In this document: in pieces, positions 18,030-25,708 of the stretch
How positions within the stretch are numbered: position 1 is the stretch's first letter
How the letters are laid out: every line of letters begins with the position of its first letter
Source of the DNA: Candidatus Gastranaerophilales bacterium
Lineage (GTDB): Bacteria > Cyanobacteriota > Vampirovibrionia > Gastranaerophilales > Gastranaerophilaceae
Reading direction: 5' to 3'
Assembly: GCA_944326485.1 (NCBI GenBank)
Contig: CALVED010000005.1
Span: 1-64,000, forward strand
DNA length: 64,000 nt
The notes under the pieces: model-generated
Told to the model about the DNA's origin: nothing
Databases searched by the model: none
What the model saw: the letters and a program-made list of their open reading frames with translations, nothing else
Made by a program: the position numbers and the translations under genes

Positions 18030-18690
18030 TTACTATATCAAGAATAGTTTTTACTTTATTAACAATCTTTTTATGAATTTCTTTTTCACTTAAAGTACCA
18101 TCTATTGAAATAAACCCATATTCTTTAATCATTTTTTGATATTCATCTAAACATTTACCTTGATAAATTTGAAAACTTTTATAAAAATCACTACTTAAAC
18201 CAATATCTCTGCCGGATTCCCAATAATCAAGACCGGTAGTACCTATAATTCTCTTCAAGAGAATTTCAACCGGAACATCTAAATAAAAAACCATATCAGG
18301 CTCTGGGGCATATTCATATAAATTTTTCAGCCAATTTATATCATGCCCTCTTACTACATCACGTGCATATGCAGTATATACATATCTATCAAGAATAACA
18401 ACAAATCCTGCTTTTAAAGCAGGTAATATTATATTTTCTAATCTATCTGCAAAATCAGCAGCATATAATAAACTAAATGTAGTAGCATTTAAAAGATTTC
18501 TTTCTTTTGCATCATTAATAGCATCTGCAATAAATTTAGAAGTTTTCCACTCACTTACCATAACTCCGTAGGATTGATCTTCAATCCAACGTTTTAAACG
18601 CTCAATTTGAGTAGATTTACCGGAACCATCAGTCCCTTCTATTACTATTAATAAGCCATCATAGCCACTTTTTGATTTATATTCAGCCAT
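18022..18690 (-). CDS. tmk: Thymidylate kinase, downstream copy
   Basis: dTMP kinase family, 222 residues. The P-loop is GTDGSGKST (19-27) and the nucleotide-binding block DRYVYTAYARD begins at 101. RIIGTTGLDYWESGRDIG stands where the lid lies. It abuts the upstream paralog with no spacer and has the same architecture, which indicates tandem duplication. Either copy, or a heteromer, could provide cellular dTMP kinase activity. Confidence 0.88.
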   Translation of the reverse strand: MAEYKSKSGYDGLLIVIEGTDGSGKSTQIERLKRWIEDQSYGVMVSEWKTSKFIADAINDAKERNLLNATTFSLLYAADFADRLENIILPALKAGFVVILDRYVYTAYARDVVRGHDINWLKNLYEYAPEPDMVFYLDVPVEILLKRIIGTTGLDYWESGRDIGLSSDFYKSFQIYQGKCLDEYQKMIKEYGFISIDGTLSEKEIHKKIVNKVKTILDIVND

Positions 18691-19374
18691 TTATAAAGTA
18701 ATTCCTTTTTGAGCCAATACTTTTTTCACTTCTTCTCTAAAGAATAATTGTTTTTTATGAATGCTATCATTAGCATCAATTTCAACTAAACCATACTCTT
18801 CAATCATTTTTTGATACTCATCATTTACACGTTTTTGAAAAATTCTGTAACTTTCGTATGGATCATTACTTATTTTTAAATCCATACCTGCTTCATAAAA
18901 TTTAGGTGAACGATTTGAACATATTCTTTCGAGCGAAACATCTTCAGACACTCTAAAATACAAGGTTAAATCAGGTCTTACAGCAAAACCGTATACCTTT
19001 CTAACCCAATTCCTATCTACACCTCTTGCAACATCACGAGCAAATGCTGTATAAACATATCTATCCGCTAAAACTATAAAACCAGCCTTTAATGCAGGTA
19101 TAATAACCTGTTCCAATCTGTCTGCAAAATCTACTGCATGTAAAAGTGAAAATGTTCTGGGACTTAAAAGATTCTTCTTTTTTGCCAATTTTGTAGTTTG
19201 TGAGATTAAATCAGAAGAATTCCATTCAGTAAAAATTACATCTTGCTTAAGAGATTTCAGCCAATCCCTTAATATTACAAGTTGTGTAGATTTACCTGAG
19301 CCATCAATTCCTTCAACACAAATTAAAGTCCCTGGAAGATTATGAGGTTGATTTAATCTTGATTTATTTCTCAT
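18691..19374 (-). CDS. Thymidylate kinase, upstream paralog
   Basis: A 227-residue paralog of the following gene: P-loop GIDGSGKST (22-30), DRYVYTAFARDVARGVD, and a lid-like segment around ERICSNRSPKFYEAG. It has a longer basic N-terminus (MRNKSRLNQPHNLPG). Conservation of catalytic blocks in both copies argues against simple decay. One may have shifted to a different nucleoside monophosphate. It is the first gene of a four-gene unit (kinase, kinase, DciA-like, pilin-like). Confidence 0.85.
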   Translation of the reverse strand: MRNKSRLNQPHNLPGTLICVEGIDGSGKSTQLVILRDWLKSLKQDVIFTEWNSSDLISQTTKLAKKKNLLSPRTFSLLHAVDFADRLEQVIIPALKAGFIVLADRYVYTAFARDVARGVDRNWVRKVYGFAVRPDLTLYFRVSEDVSLERICSNRSPKFYEAGMDLKISNDPYESYRIFQKRVNDEYQKMIEEYGLVEIDANDSIHKKQLFFREEVKKVLAQKGITL

Positions 19375-19723
19375 TTGTACCCTAAAATATTACTCTTTAG
19401 ATAATAACACAAATAAAAAAAGAAAAACTATAGAAAAATATCTCTATTCTTTTGTTTAATTTAAATTAATATCAAATAAATTTAATTTAGTATAATACAT
19501 TATTAAATTTTGTTAACAAATTTTCTAATATATTATTTTTTTGTAACAAAATGTTAAAAGTGTAAAAAGTACACGATTAATTATTTAAATAAAGTGGAAC
19601 TAATAAAATAGAAATAAACGAGATAAATAAGTGTTCTCTTTCTCTATTCCTCTCTCTAATATATAGTGAACTTAACCGATAAAATCGGTTTTTTTATTTT
19701 ATAAGTTTAGATAATCGTGAATA
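19375..19723. other. Intergenic stretch with possible small RNA
   Basis: About 350 bases without a convincing gene. It holds TATAAT (19491-19496), a 12-bp palindrome TTTGTTAACAAA (19509-19520) and, at the end, a clear plus-strand terminator although no plus-strand gene lies upstream. A small RNA ending at the terminator would explain it. No known RNA family (6S, tmRNA, SRP, RNase P) was recognised. Confidence 0.35.
19673..19699 (+). terminator. Intrinsic terminator without an upstream gene
   Basis: AACCGAT-AAA-ATCGGTT followed by TTTTTATTTT. Plus-strand orientation is set by the T-run. The nearest plus-strand gene is more than 4 kb upstream, past four minus-strand genes. Confidence 0.7.
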
Positions 19724-19884
19724 TTTAATCTATTATCGCACTTTGTTACCGAGTCATTCTCGCTAACAAAGTACTCACCTTCGTTTCACTACGGATACAA
19801 GCACAGTCAAAACAGAATTTTTGGTTCGTTTTTGTAAAAAATTTCACTAACACTTTCAGCTTATAGTGAATTTTTTCTTGGACA
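19724..19884 (+). repeat. Dispersed repeat copy G (long form)
   Basis: Starts TTTAATCTATTATCGC and keeps the hairpin ACTTTGTTACCGAG / CTCGCTAACAAAGT with loop TCATT. It carries the long-form insert (TTTCACTACGGATACAAGC, TTTTTGGTTCGTTTT) before the right end, which reads TTCTTGGACA. It lies between the orphan terminator and the tyrA stop codon. Confidence 0.92.
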
Positions 19885-19911
19885 TTTTTCTCAGATATTT
19901 TCCAATAAATT

Positions 19912-20721
19912 CTAAAAAATATTTTTTCCATCTTTTGAATACATAACTGAGCGTTTGTTCTTTATATCCATAATTTTTTCATAATATTTTGTAGTTCTAA
20001 GGGAATTTAAAGAAGACTCCAATAAATTAACAGCTTGATTAATATTTTCAGTATTATAATTGAGCATATCACTTGCCATATCTGTATTAGACATAGCTAA
20101 ACGTGTCATATCTCTAAATCCGCTTGAAGCAAGTTTCATTGCAAGATTATTATTCATTGCTGCAGAAAATATAGCTTGTGAAACAAGCATTGGCATATGA
20201 CTTATTAATGCCACTGCAATATCATGTTCTTTTGCTTCAGCAATTATAGTCTTTGCTCCTGTTAAACTTATAATATGTTGCACCAATTGAACATCTTCAG
20301 GTAAAACATTATCTTGAGGAATTAAAACCCATTTTGCTTCATCAAAAAGTTCTTTAAATGAATTTTTAAACCCACTAAACTCAGTTCCAGCCATTGGATG
20401 TGACCCTATAAATTTATATGGTCTTTTTTTCATCATTATAAATTCTTTCACACTGGCACAATCAAGTACAATTGTTTTATTAGAAACAATTTTCTCAAGT
20501 TCATCAAGCATTTCAATAGTTTTATTAATAGGAGAGGCAACAAAAATTATATCGCAATCTTTTAAAATATTTAAATTATCACTTACAAAACTAGAATATT
20601 TTTTTGCATCTTCAATTGTTTCTTTGTTTCTTGTTACTGCATAAATTTTATTATCTGTTTCAATCAAACATTTAAATAAAGAACCGCCTATTAAACCTAA
20701 AGAAATTATACCAATATTCAT
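19912..20721 (-). CDS. tyrA: Prephenate/arogenate dehydrogenase (TyrA family)
   Basis: Oxidative decarboxylation step of tyrosine synthesis, 269 residues. A Rossmann N-terminus (MNIGIISLGLIGGSL) is followed by VTRN, then GSHPMAGTE (106-114), the substrate-binding block of TyrA. The helical dimerisation domain includes HDIAVALISHMPMLVSQA and FRDMTRLA. There is no ACT or chorismate mutase fusion. Prephenate versus arogenate preference cannot be told from sequence reading. A 10-bp inverted repeat lies 62 bases upstream and may regulate it. Confidence 0.92.
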   Translation of the reverse strand: MNIGIISLGLIGGSLFKCLIETDNKIYAVTRNKETIEDAKKYSSFVSDNLNILKDCDIIFVASPINKTIEMLDELEKIVSNKTIVLDCASVKEFIMMKKRPYKFIGSHPMAGTEFSGFKNSFKELFDEAKWVLIPQDNVLPEDVQLVQHIISLTGAKTIIAEAKEHDIAVALISHMPMLVSQAIFSAAMNNNLAMKLASSGFRDMTRLAMSNTDMASDMLNYNTENINQAVNLLESSLNSLRTTKYYEKIMDIKNKRSVMYSKDGKNIF

Positions 20722-20782
20722 TTTTTACCTCTTTTTTAGATTAACATTTTAAATTGATTGTTAAAAACTATTAACAAATGTT

Positions 20783-20811
20783 CATATATTTGCGTACTAA
20801 TCAAATATATG
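20783..20811 (-). promoter_or_regulatory. Ten-base inverted repeat upstream of tyrA
   Basis: CATATATTTG (20783-20792) and CAAATATATG (20802-20811) form a perfect inverted repeat with a 9-base centre. It is too AT-rich for a good terminator and sits in the promoter region of tyrA, so an operator is possible. Function is inference. Confidence 0.4.
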
Positions 20812-20858
20812 TAATAATACAAATAAATTAATAGTCTAACCATTCCTTTCTTGACTTA

Positions 20859-20885
20859 TGCGGCTTAATGTCGCATTTTATTTTA
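20859..20885 (+). terminator. Possible plus-strand terminator
   Basis: TGCGGC-TTAAT-GTCGCA (one G-T wobble) followed by TTTTATTTTAT. There is no plus-strand gene upstream. A TTGACT just before it at 20851 is noted but does not fit as its promoter. Confidence 0.4.
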
Positions 20886-20900
20886 TAAAATAATACGAAA

Positions 20901-20921
20901 AGACCGCTATAACAGCGGCCT
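20901..20921 (-). terminator. Terminator of the glycine-zipper gene
   Basis: AGACCGCT-ATAAC-AGCGGCCT hairpin with one mismatched pair. On the minus strand it is followed by TTTTCGTATTATTTT. It lies 25 bases past the stop codon of the gene ending at 20946. Confidence 0.7.
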
Positions 20922-20945
20922 TATATATTATATGAAACGATATAA

Positions 20946-22055
20946 CTATGCTGCAAAAGGATTTGTACTATCAAGATTTTCTAATGTATCAAGAGCAATT
21001 TGTGAATCTTCTGATAATTGTCCATTATTTATAGCAGCTTCTTCTTGTATCTTAGTCATTGTTTCTTCTTTTAATTCTTGCATTTTTTCATCATTATTTA
21101 CAATTTCTTGTGCTAAATTATTCTCCTGGTTTTCTTTTGCTATTTCTCTTTCAGATTTACCAACAATAGCTTTAGTAACTTTACCCATAACAAAAGAACC
21201 TAACAAACCTCCAACAAATCCAACACCGGCACCAATTGCACTGCCAATTCCTGGACAAATTGCTGTTCCTATTGCAGTACCTATTGCAACACCTGCCTGT
21301 TGACCTGCTATAAATCCTACTGTATCACCTGCAACTTTAACAGCAGACTTACCTATTTGCTTAATTCCTTTTTCTGTGCCTAATTCTTTAAAGGTTGGAA
21401 TTACTTCTGTAGCGGCTTCAATAATACCACTAAATACAAGCATAAATCCGGCACCTGATGACTTCATAAACTTAGTAAATTTGCTTAATTTTCCAGCTGA
21501 CTTAGCAGCTGTTTTTGCTGCTTCTTTTGCTGTTGTTTCTGCTGCTTCTTTTGCAGCTGTTTCTGCTGCTTTCTTTGCAGTCGTTTCTACTGTTTCTTTT
21601 GCAGCTGTTTCTGCTCCTTTTTTAGCAAGTTTTGCTGCTGCTTTTTCTGCTTTGAATTGCGCTTTAACTGCAGATTTAATTTCTGAATATGTTTTATTTG
21701 ACTCATTTGCCGTTTTTATAAAATCTTTTATTCTTGTTGTAAGTTTTCCTTCACCTTTCAATAAATTTTCTAATGCTTTTTTATTTACTTGAGCAAGTTC
21801 TTTCATTGAATCATTGATGAATACTCCTTGAAGTTTTTTATTTCTTTTTAAAAGAAAAGCAAAAGGTAAACCTTCAAATAATAAAGCACTTGAAGCACCA
21901 CTCTTTGTATTGCTTACAAAAGTATCAGGAACATCTTTTATTGCTTCACCACTTGTATATCTTAATAATTTTTTAACCTGATCTGTACCACCTGAAACAT
22001 CAGAAGCTACTTGTTGTACATTTATAACATTATTTGCATTTATTCCATTTACCAT
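20946..22055 (-). CDS. Glycine-zipper protein with Ala/Lys/Thr repeat region
   Basis: A 369-residue protein of unknown function. The N-terminus MVNGINANNVINVQQ resembles that of the first gene in the window. Residues about 130-190 are a low-complexity helix of repeated AAKEAAETTAK-type units. Residues about 235-300 are a long hydrophobic glycine zipper (AGVAIGTAIGTAICPGIGSA, IGAGVGFVGGLLGSFVMGK), the kind found in membrane-inserting or pore-forming segments. A charged Gln/Glu-rich tail follows. It lacks a classical signal peptide. Inference: a membrane-active or exported protein, perhaps leaving through a leaderless route. It is transcribed alone, with its own terminator. Confidence 0.75.
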   Translation of the reverse strand: MVNGINANNVINVQQVASDVSGGTDQVKKLLRYTSGEAIKDVPDTFVSNTKSGASSALLFEGLPFAFLLKRNKKLQGVFINDSMKELAQVNKKALENLLKGEGKLTTRIKDFIKTANESNKTYSEIKSAVKAQFKAEKAAAKLAKKGAETAAKETVETTAKKAAETAAKEAAETTAKEAAKTAAKSAGKLSKFTKFMKSSGAGFMLVFSGIIEAATEVIPTFKELGTEKGIKQIGKSAVKVAGDTVGFIAGQQAGVAIGTAIGTAICPGIGSAIGAGVGFVGGLLGSFVMGKVTKAIVGKSEREIAKENQENNLAQEIVNNDEKMQELKEETMTKIQEEAAINNGQLSEDSQIALDTLENLDSTNPFAA

Positions 22056-22163
22056 ATATTTTCCTAAAACCTTTTCTACACATGTATATAAAAGATTTTT
22101 TTCTATAAAAATTTACAAAATTTAAATCTTTTGTAAACTTTTTTAATCATTTATTTGTTTCCA

Positions 22164-22251
22164 TTTAATTCAGAATTACACTTTGTTAGCTATAATGATT
22201 AAGTAAAAAAGTATTTACATTTTCAGCTTATCGTAAATTTTTTCTCGGACA
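22164..22251 (+). repeat. Dispersed repeat copy H (internally deleted)
   Basis: Left end TTTAATTCAGAATTACACTTTGTTAGC and right end TTTCAGCTTATCGTAAATTT...CTCGGACA are clear. The central part is shortened and the hairpin's right arm is degraded. Confidence 0.8.
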
Positions 22252-22333
22252 ATTTTTATATTAAAAACTTTTCCTTTTATTTAAAAATAGACATATAGAT
22301 AAAATATAGAATAATTATATTGTTATTAAATAA

Positions 22334-22342
22334 TGCTACAAT
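22334..22342 (+). promoter_or_regulatory. Extended -10 promoter of the cupin gene
   Basis: TGCTACAAT fits the extended -10 style seen elsewhere in the window. It implies an 80-base leader before the ATG at 22427. Confidence 0.45.
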
Positions 22343-22396
22343 TTGTATAAATAATTTTAAAAAATATTAAAATATTATAAAAAAATATACATAATA

Positions 22397-22412
22397 AAAT
22401 GTCAACATTTTA
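22397..22412 (+). promoter_or_regulatory. Inverted repeat just ahead of the cupin RBS
   Basis: AAAATGT-CA-ACATTTT, seven-base arms, five bases upstream of a purine-rich GGGGGG ribosome-binding site. It could be an operator or could modulate translation of the leader. No known regulator motif was recognised. Confidence 0.4.
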
Positions 22413-22426
22413 TAGGGGGGCAATAT

Positions 22427-22909
22427 ATGAAAAATATATTCTTACTTATTTTAACAATTTTATTAATCATTTCTATTATCTTTAATATAAAATTTAACAA
22501 TGAAATTAATACTTATAAGACAATGGTTTTAGTTTCAAATCAACAACTTACTACTAATGAATACGAGAAAATAGAAATTGAAAAAATATTTAAATTTGAT
22601 AAAATTAACTACATTGTATCAAGTTTCAAGTATTATGCTGCAACTCCTTGGTGTTGGCATATACACGAAGATGGTCAATTATTATATGTAGTTAGTGGTT
22701 ATGGTTTTTATCAAGAAGAAAATGAGAAAGTTAAAAAAATAAAAAAAGGTGATATTATATACACAAAACCAGGGGTAAAAAGCTGGCATGGTTCTACACA
22801 AGATGATGATTTAGTTATAATTACTATATCACCTTATTCAGAACATGTAGTTAAAATATTAGAACCTGTAAATAAAGTATATTATGATGATATTAATGAA
22901 GAGGGTTAG
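22427..22909 (+). CDS. Membrane-anchored cupin-domain protein
   Basis: A 160-residue protein with one N-terminal membrane anchor (about 4-22) followed by a cupin barrel on the outer face. Metal-ligand-like residues are seen in CWHIHEDGQLLYVVSG and, in the second half, PGVKSWHGS. Small cupins of this kind often sit in gene clusters with aldo/keto reductases and flavodoxins, as here, but their substrates are mostly unknown. RBS GGGGGG precedes the ATG and a strong terminator overlaps the stop, so it is its own unit upstream of the redox operon. The membrane anchor is unusual for the family and matches the exported nature of its neighbours. Confidence 0.82.
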   Translation: MKNIFLLILTILLIISIIFNIKFNNEINTYKTMVLVSNQQLTTNEYEKIEIEKIFKFDKINYIVSSFKYYAATPWCWHIHEDGQLLYVVSGYGFYQEENEKVKKIKKGDIIYTKPGVKSWHGSTQDDDLVIITISPYSEHVVKILEPVNKVYYDDINEEG

Positions 22910-22925
22910 AAAACCCTCTTTTTTA
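22899..22925 (+). terminator. Intrinsic terminator of the cupin gene
   Basis: AAGAGGGTT-AGAA-AACCCTCTT followed by a T-run. The stop codon lies in the hairpin. The T-run leads straight into repeat copy I. Confidence 0.9.
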
Positions 22926-23107
22926 ATTAATCCAGTATTTCACTTTGTTAGCATATAATCTTCGCTAACAAAGTAATTACCTTTTTGAAAACTTTGCTCA
23001 CCTCAGTTTCTCTACGGATACAAGCTCACTCAATAACAAAGTTTTTGGTTCGTTTTGTAAAAAAATTCACTCACTCTTTCAGCTTATCGTGAATTTTTTC
23101 TAGGACA
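22926..23107 (+). repeat. Dispersed repeat copy I (long form)
   Basis: About 182 bases: TTAATCCAGTATTTCACTTTGTTAGC..., hairpin partner CGCTAACAAAGTA, long-form insert (CTACGGATACAAGCTCACTC, GTTTTTGGTTCGTTTTGTAA) and right end TTCTAGGACA. It is in the same orientation as copy J, and the two bracket the nine-gene redox/nickel block. Both are followed by ATTGACTGATAGT. Confidence 0.93.
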
Positions 23108-23114
23108 TAATATA

Positions 23115-23143
23115 TTGACTGATAGTAAATCTCAGATTATAAA
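23115..23143 (+). promoter_or_regulatory. Promoter of the redox/nickel operon
   Basis: TTGACT (23115-23120), a 17-base spacer and TATAAA (23138-23143), eight bases past repeat copy I. RBS AAAGGGGAA precedes the ATG at 23171. The TTGACTGATAGT word recurs before the flavodoxin gene and, slightly varied, before larB. Confidence 0.65.
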
Positions 23144-23170
23144 ATAAATAAATAATAAAAAGGGGAATTA

Positions 23171-24406
23171 ATGAAAAGACGCGAGTTTATATTAAGTTCA
23201 ATAATGACTCTTGGAGCAAGTACATTATTAACTTCAGGATGCACCAAAAAAGAAATAAAAAAATCTGACAACCAAATATTAAGAATAAAATTTAAAGATA
23301 TTGATATACCTATTTTAGGATTCGGTTGTATGAGACTACCAATGAGAAATGGAAAAATTGATATTATTGAAATGGAAAAAATGGTTGAACATGCAATGGC
23401 GCATGGTGCTAATTATTTTGATACCGCTTATATGTATGTAAAATCTCAATCAGAAATTGCTATCGGAAAAATTTTAAAAAAATACCCAAGAAAAAGTTTT
23501 TTCTTAGCTGATAAATGTCCTGCTTATCTTGTTAATTCAAAGGAAGATGTACAAAAACTTTTTAAGGAACAATTAAAAAAATGCCAAGTTGATTATTTTG
23601 ATTTTTATATGGTACATAATATCAATAAAAATAGTATAAGTAACTACAGAAATAATGATATGTACGAAGAGCTTTTAAAACTCAAGAAAGAAGGAAAAAT
23701 TAAATATCTTGGGTTTTCTTTTCATGGCGACACAAAAATGCTAAAAGAAGTTATAAATGAACACGTTTGGGATTTCTGTCAATTACAAATAAATTATCTT
23801 GATTGGGAAATTACTAATGCAAAAGAATTATATGAAATAGCAGATAAAGCAAAAGTTCCAATTATAGTGATGGAACCGTTAAGAGGCGGAGGTTTATGCA
23901 AATTACCAGATAAGGCAATTAATATACTAAAAGAAAATTGTCCTAATGATACTCCGGCTTCTTTTGGCTTAAGGTGGTTATCTGCACAAAATAAATCACG
24001 AATTTTCCTTATTTTAAGCGGAATGAGTAATACTCAACAAATGAAAGAAAATCTTGATACATTTGTTAATTATAGAGAATTTACAAAAGAGGAAGAAAAT
24101 ATATCTTCTGATATTGTTAAAATAATACAACAGCAAGGTGAAATTAATTGTACTGCTTGTAAATATTGCTTAGAAGTTTGCCCCAGAGGAATTAATATTC
24201 CGGCTATTTTTAATATTTACAATAATTACAAAGGAAATAAAGAAAACTCATTTTTTAAAATGTATTATAATTCTCTTAATGATTCAGAAAAAGCAGAAAA
24301 TTGTATAAAATGCGGATTATGTAATAAAAACTGTCCTCAAGGTCTTGATATTCCAACATTACTTACAAAAGTAGAAGATACATATAAAAATATTAAAGGG
24401 AAATAA
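23171..24406 (+). CDS. Tat-signal lipoprotein aldo/keto reductase with C-terminal 4Fe-4S clusters
   Basis: A 411-residue oxidoreductase. The N-terminus MKRREFILSS...LLTSGC combines a twin-arginine motif (Arg3-Arg4) with a lipobox (Cys24), so it should be exported folded by Tat and anchored as a lipoprotein. The aldo/keto reductase barrel keeps the catalytic tetrad: Asp and Tyr in FDTAYMYVKSQSE, Lys in FLADKC, His in YMVHN. Two C-terminal ferredoxin motifs follow (CTACKYCLEVCPRGI and CIKCGLCNKNCPQGL), each with four Cys. It abuts the polyferredoxin gene with no spacer, and tatA and tatC follow. Inference: a periplasmic reductase fed electrons through its Fe-S clusters by the next protein. Substrate unknown. 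Confidence 0.9.
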   Translation: MKRREFILSSIMTLGASTLLTSGCTKKEIKKSDNQILRIKFKDIDIPILGFGCMRLPMRNGKIDIIEMEKMVEHAMAHGANYFDTAYMYVKSQSEIAIGKILKKYPRKSFFLADKCPAYLVNSKEDVQKLFKEQLKKCQVDYFDFYMVHNINKNSISNYRNNDMYEELLKLKKEGKIKYLGFSFHGDTKMLKEVINEHVWDFCQLQINYLDWEITNAKELYEIADKAKVPIIVMEPLRGGGLCKLPDKAINILKENCPNDTPASFGLRWLSAQNKSRIFLILSGMSNTQQMKENLDTFVNYREFTKEEENISSDIVKIIQQQGEINCTACKYCLEVCPRGINIPAIFNIYNNYKGNKENSFFKMYYNSLNDSEKAENCIKCGLCNKNCPQGLDIPTLLTKVEDTYKNIKGK

Positions 24407-25687
24407 ATGAAAAATAAACTTTACCAAATCAGATTATTTATAACACTTATAATCTTTATTTTTATAATTTTAGGAATTATAGGTATTTTTTATCCTATTA
24501 ATATATTTGATATTCAATTAGTTCCTCTCTTACAAAAATCCATTATAAACTTCTCAATAATTACTATTATTATACTTTCTGTAATATTAATAATAACATT
24601 ATTTTTCGGAAGATTATATTGCTCATTAATATGTCCTATGGGCATTTTTCAAGAAATACTAGGTTTAATTTTCAAAAAAGATAACGAATATCAGAAAAAT
24701 AAACCATATAAGTATTTCATTTCAGCAATAACAATAGGATTTATGATTGGTGGAAGCACTTTATTAATAAAATACTTAGATCCATACACTTTATTTACTT
24801 CTGCTTTTACATATTCAATAATAGGTTTATCAGCAATTATAATAATTGCAATTATTACTTTCTTTAAGAATAGATTTTTCTGCACTAATATATGTCCTGT
24901 TGGAACTATTTTAGGATTAATTTCTAAAATTTCTATTTTTAAGTTATACATAGATAAAAATGAATGTTTATCTTGTTCTAATTGTGAAAGAAATTGTCCT
25001 ACCGGTTGTATTAATTCTGATGAAGAAATTATTGATAATGAAAACTGCATAAAATGCTTAAAATGTATTGGTAATTGTCCTAAAGATGCTATAAAATTCG
25101 GAATAAAACCAAAAGAAGAAGTTAAATTTAATATAAAAAGACGTGAAACAATAATAGCAATATCAGCTTGTGCAATATTTTTAGGTGCTATAAAAATAGG
25201 TTTTGAAAAATTAAATAATACAATTAGTAAATTTAGAGATGTTATTCTACCTCCTGGCAGTATTAATGAAGAAAGACTTTTAGATAAATGCTTAAATTGT
25301 AATTTATGTGTAAATGCTTGTCCTAATAAAATTATTAAAAAAGCAGATAATGAATTTAATGCGGTACATATTGATTATAATAGCGGAGAAAAATTTTGTA
25401 AGTTTAACTGTAATGAATGTTCAAAAGTATGCCCATCAGGTGCTATAAAAAGAATTTCATTAGAAGAAAAGCAAAAAACAAGAATTGCAATGGCTACAAT
25501 TAATGAAGATAAATGTATAAATTGTAATTATTGTATTTCTGTATGTCCTGTTAATGCTATTTCTAAATCAGAGAGAGGAAAATCAATAGTTGATGCATCT
25601 AAATGTATAGGCTGCGGAGCTTGCGTTAAAAACTGTAATGTCAATGCTATTAATATATTTGCCGTAAAAGAGCAAAAAGTATTATAA
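24407..25687 (+). CDS. Membrane polyferredoxin, NapH-NapG-like fusion
   Basis: A 426-residue protein in two halves. The first resembles NapH: four membrane helices with paired CxxxCP motifs at their ends (YCSLICPMG at about 71-79, FCTNICPVG at about 158-166) and two cytoplasmic 4Fe-4S motifs (CLSCSNCERNCPTGC, CIKCLKCIGNCP, 187-224). Next comes KRRETIIA (244-251), a twin-arginine-like sequence leading into a further membrane helix. The second half resembles NapG, with four-Cys clusters at 295-305, 331-342, 370-380 and 400-410. If the internal RR segment is a Tat anchor, the second half lies outside. Inference: it moves electrons from quinol or cytoplasm to the exported reductase. Confidence 0.88.
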   Translation: MKNKLYQIRLFITLIIFIFIILGIIGIFYPINIFDIQLVPLLQKSIINFSIITIIILSVILIITLFFGRLYCSLICPMGIFQEILGLIFKKDNEYQKNKPYKYFISAITIGFMIGGSTLLIKYLDPYTLFTSAFTYSIIGLSAIIIIAIITFFKNRFFCTNICPVGTILGLISKISIFKLYIDKNECLSCSNCERNCPTGCINSDEEIIDNENCIKCLKCIGNCPKDAIKFGIKPKEEVKFNIKRRETIIAISACAIFLGAIKIGFEKLNNTISKFRDVILPPGSINEERLLDKCLNCNLCVNACPNKIIKKADNEFNAVHIDYNSGEKFCKFNCNECSKVCPSGAIKRISLEEKQKTRIAMATINEDKCINCNYCISVCPVNAISKSERGKSIVDASKCIGCGACVKNCNVNAINIFAVKEQKVL

Positions 25688-25708
25688 TAAACAAAAAAGG
25701 AGAAATAA

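Larger units (their letters stand above)
22056..22426. other. Intergenic region with divergent promoters and repeat copy H
   Basis: 370 bases between two divergent genes. It contains repeat copy H, an extended -10 at 22334-22342 and an inverted repeat before the cupin gene. The left part is AT-rich with no other structure that I can support. Confidence 0.5.

Noticed and set aside
19746-19931. Open frame of 61 codons on the minus strand
   Set aside because: It lies across repeat copy G, and its codons follow the repeat's sequence. Other copies have stops in that frame, so it is not a gene.
21376-21792. Plus-strand frame of 138 codons opposite the glycine-zipper gene
   Set aside because: It mirrors the Ala/Lys repeat codons (GCT/TCT-type antisense) and lacks an RBS; it is a composition shadow.
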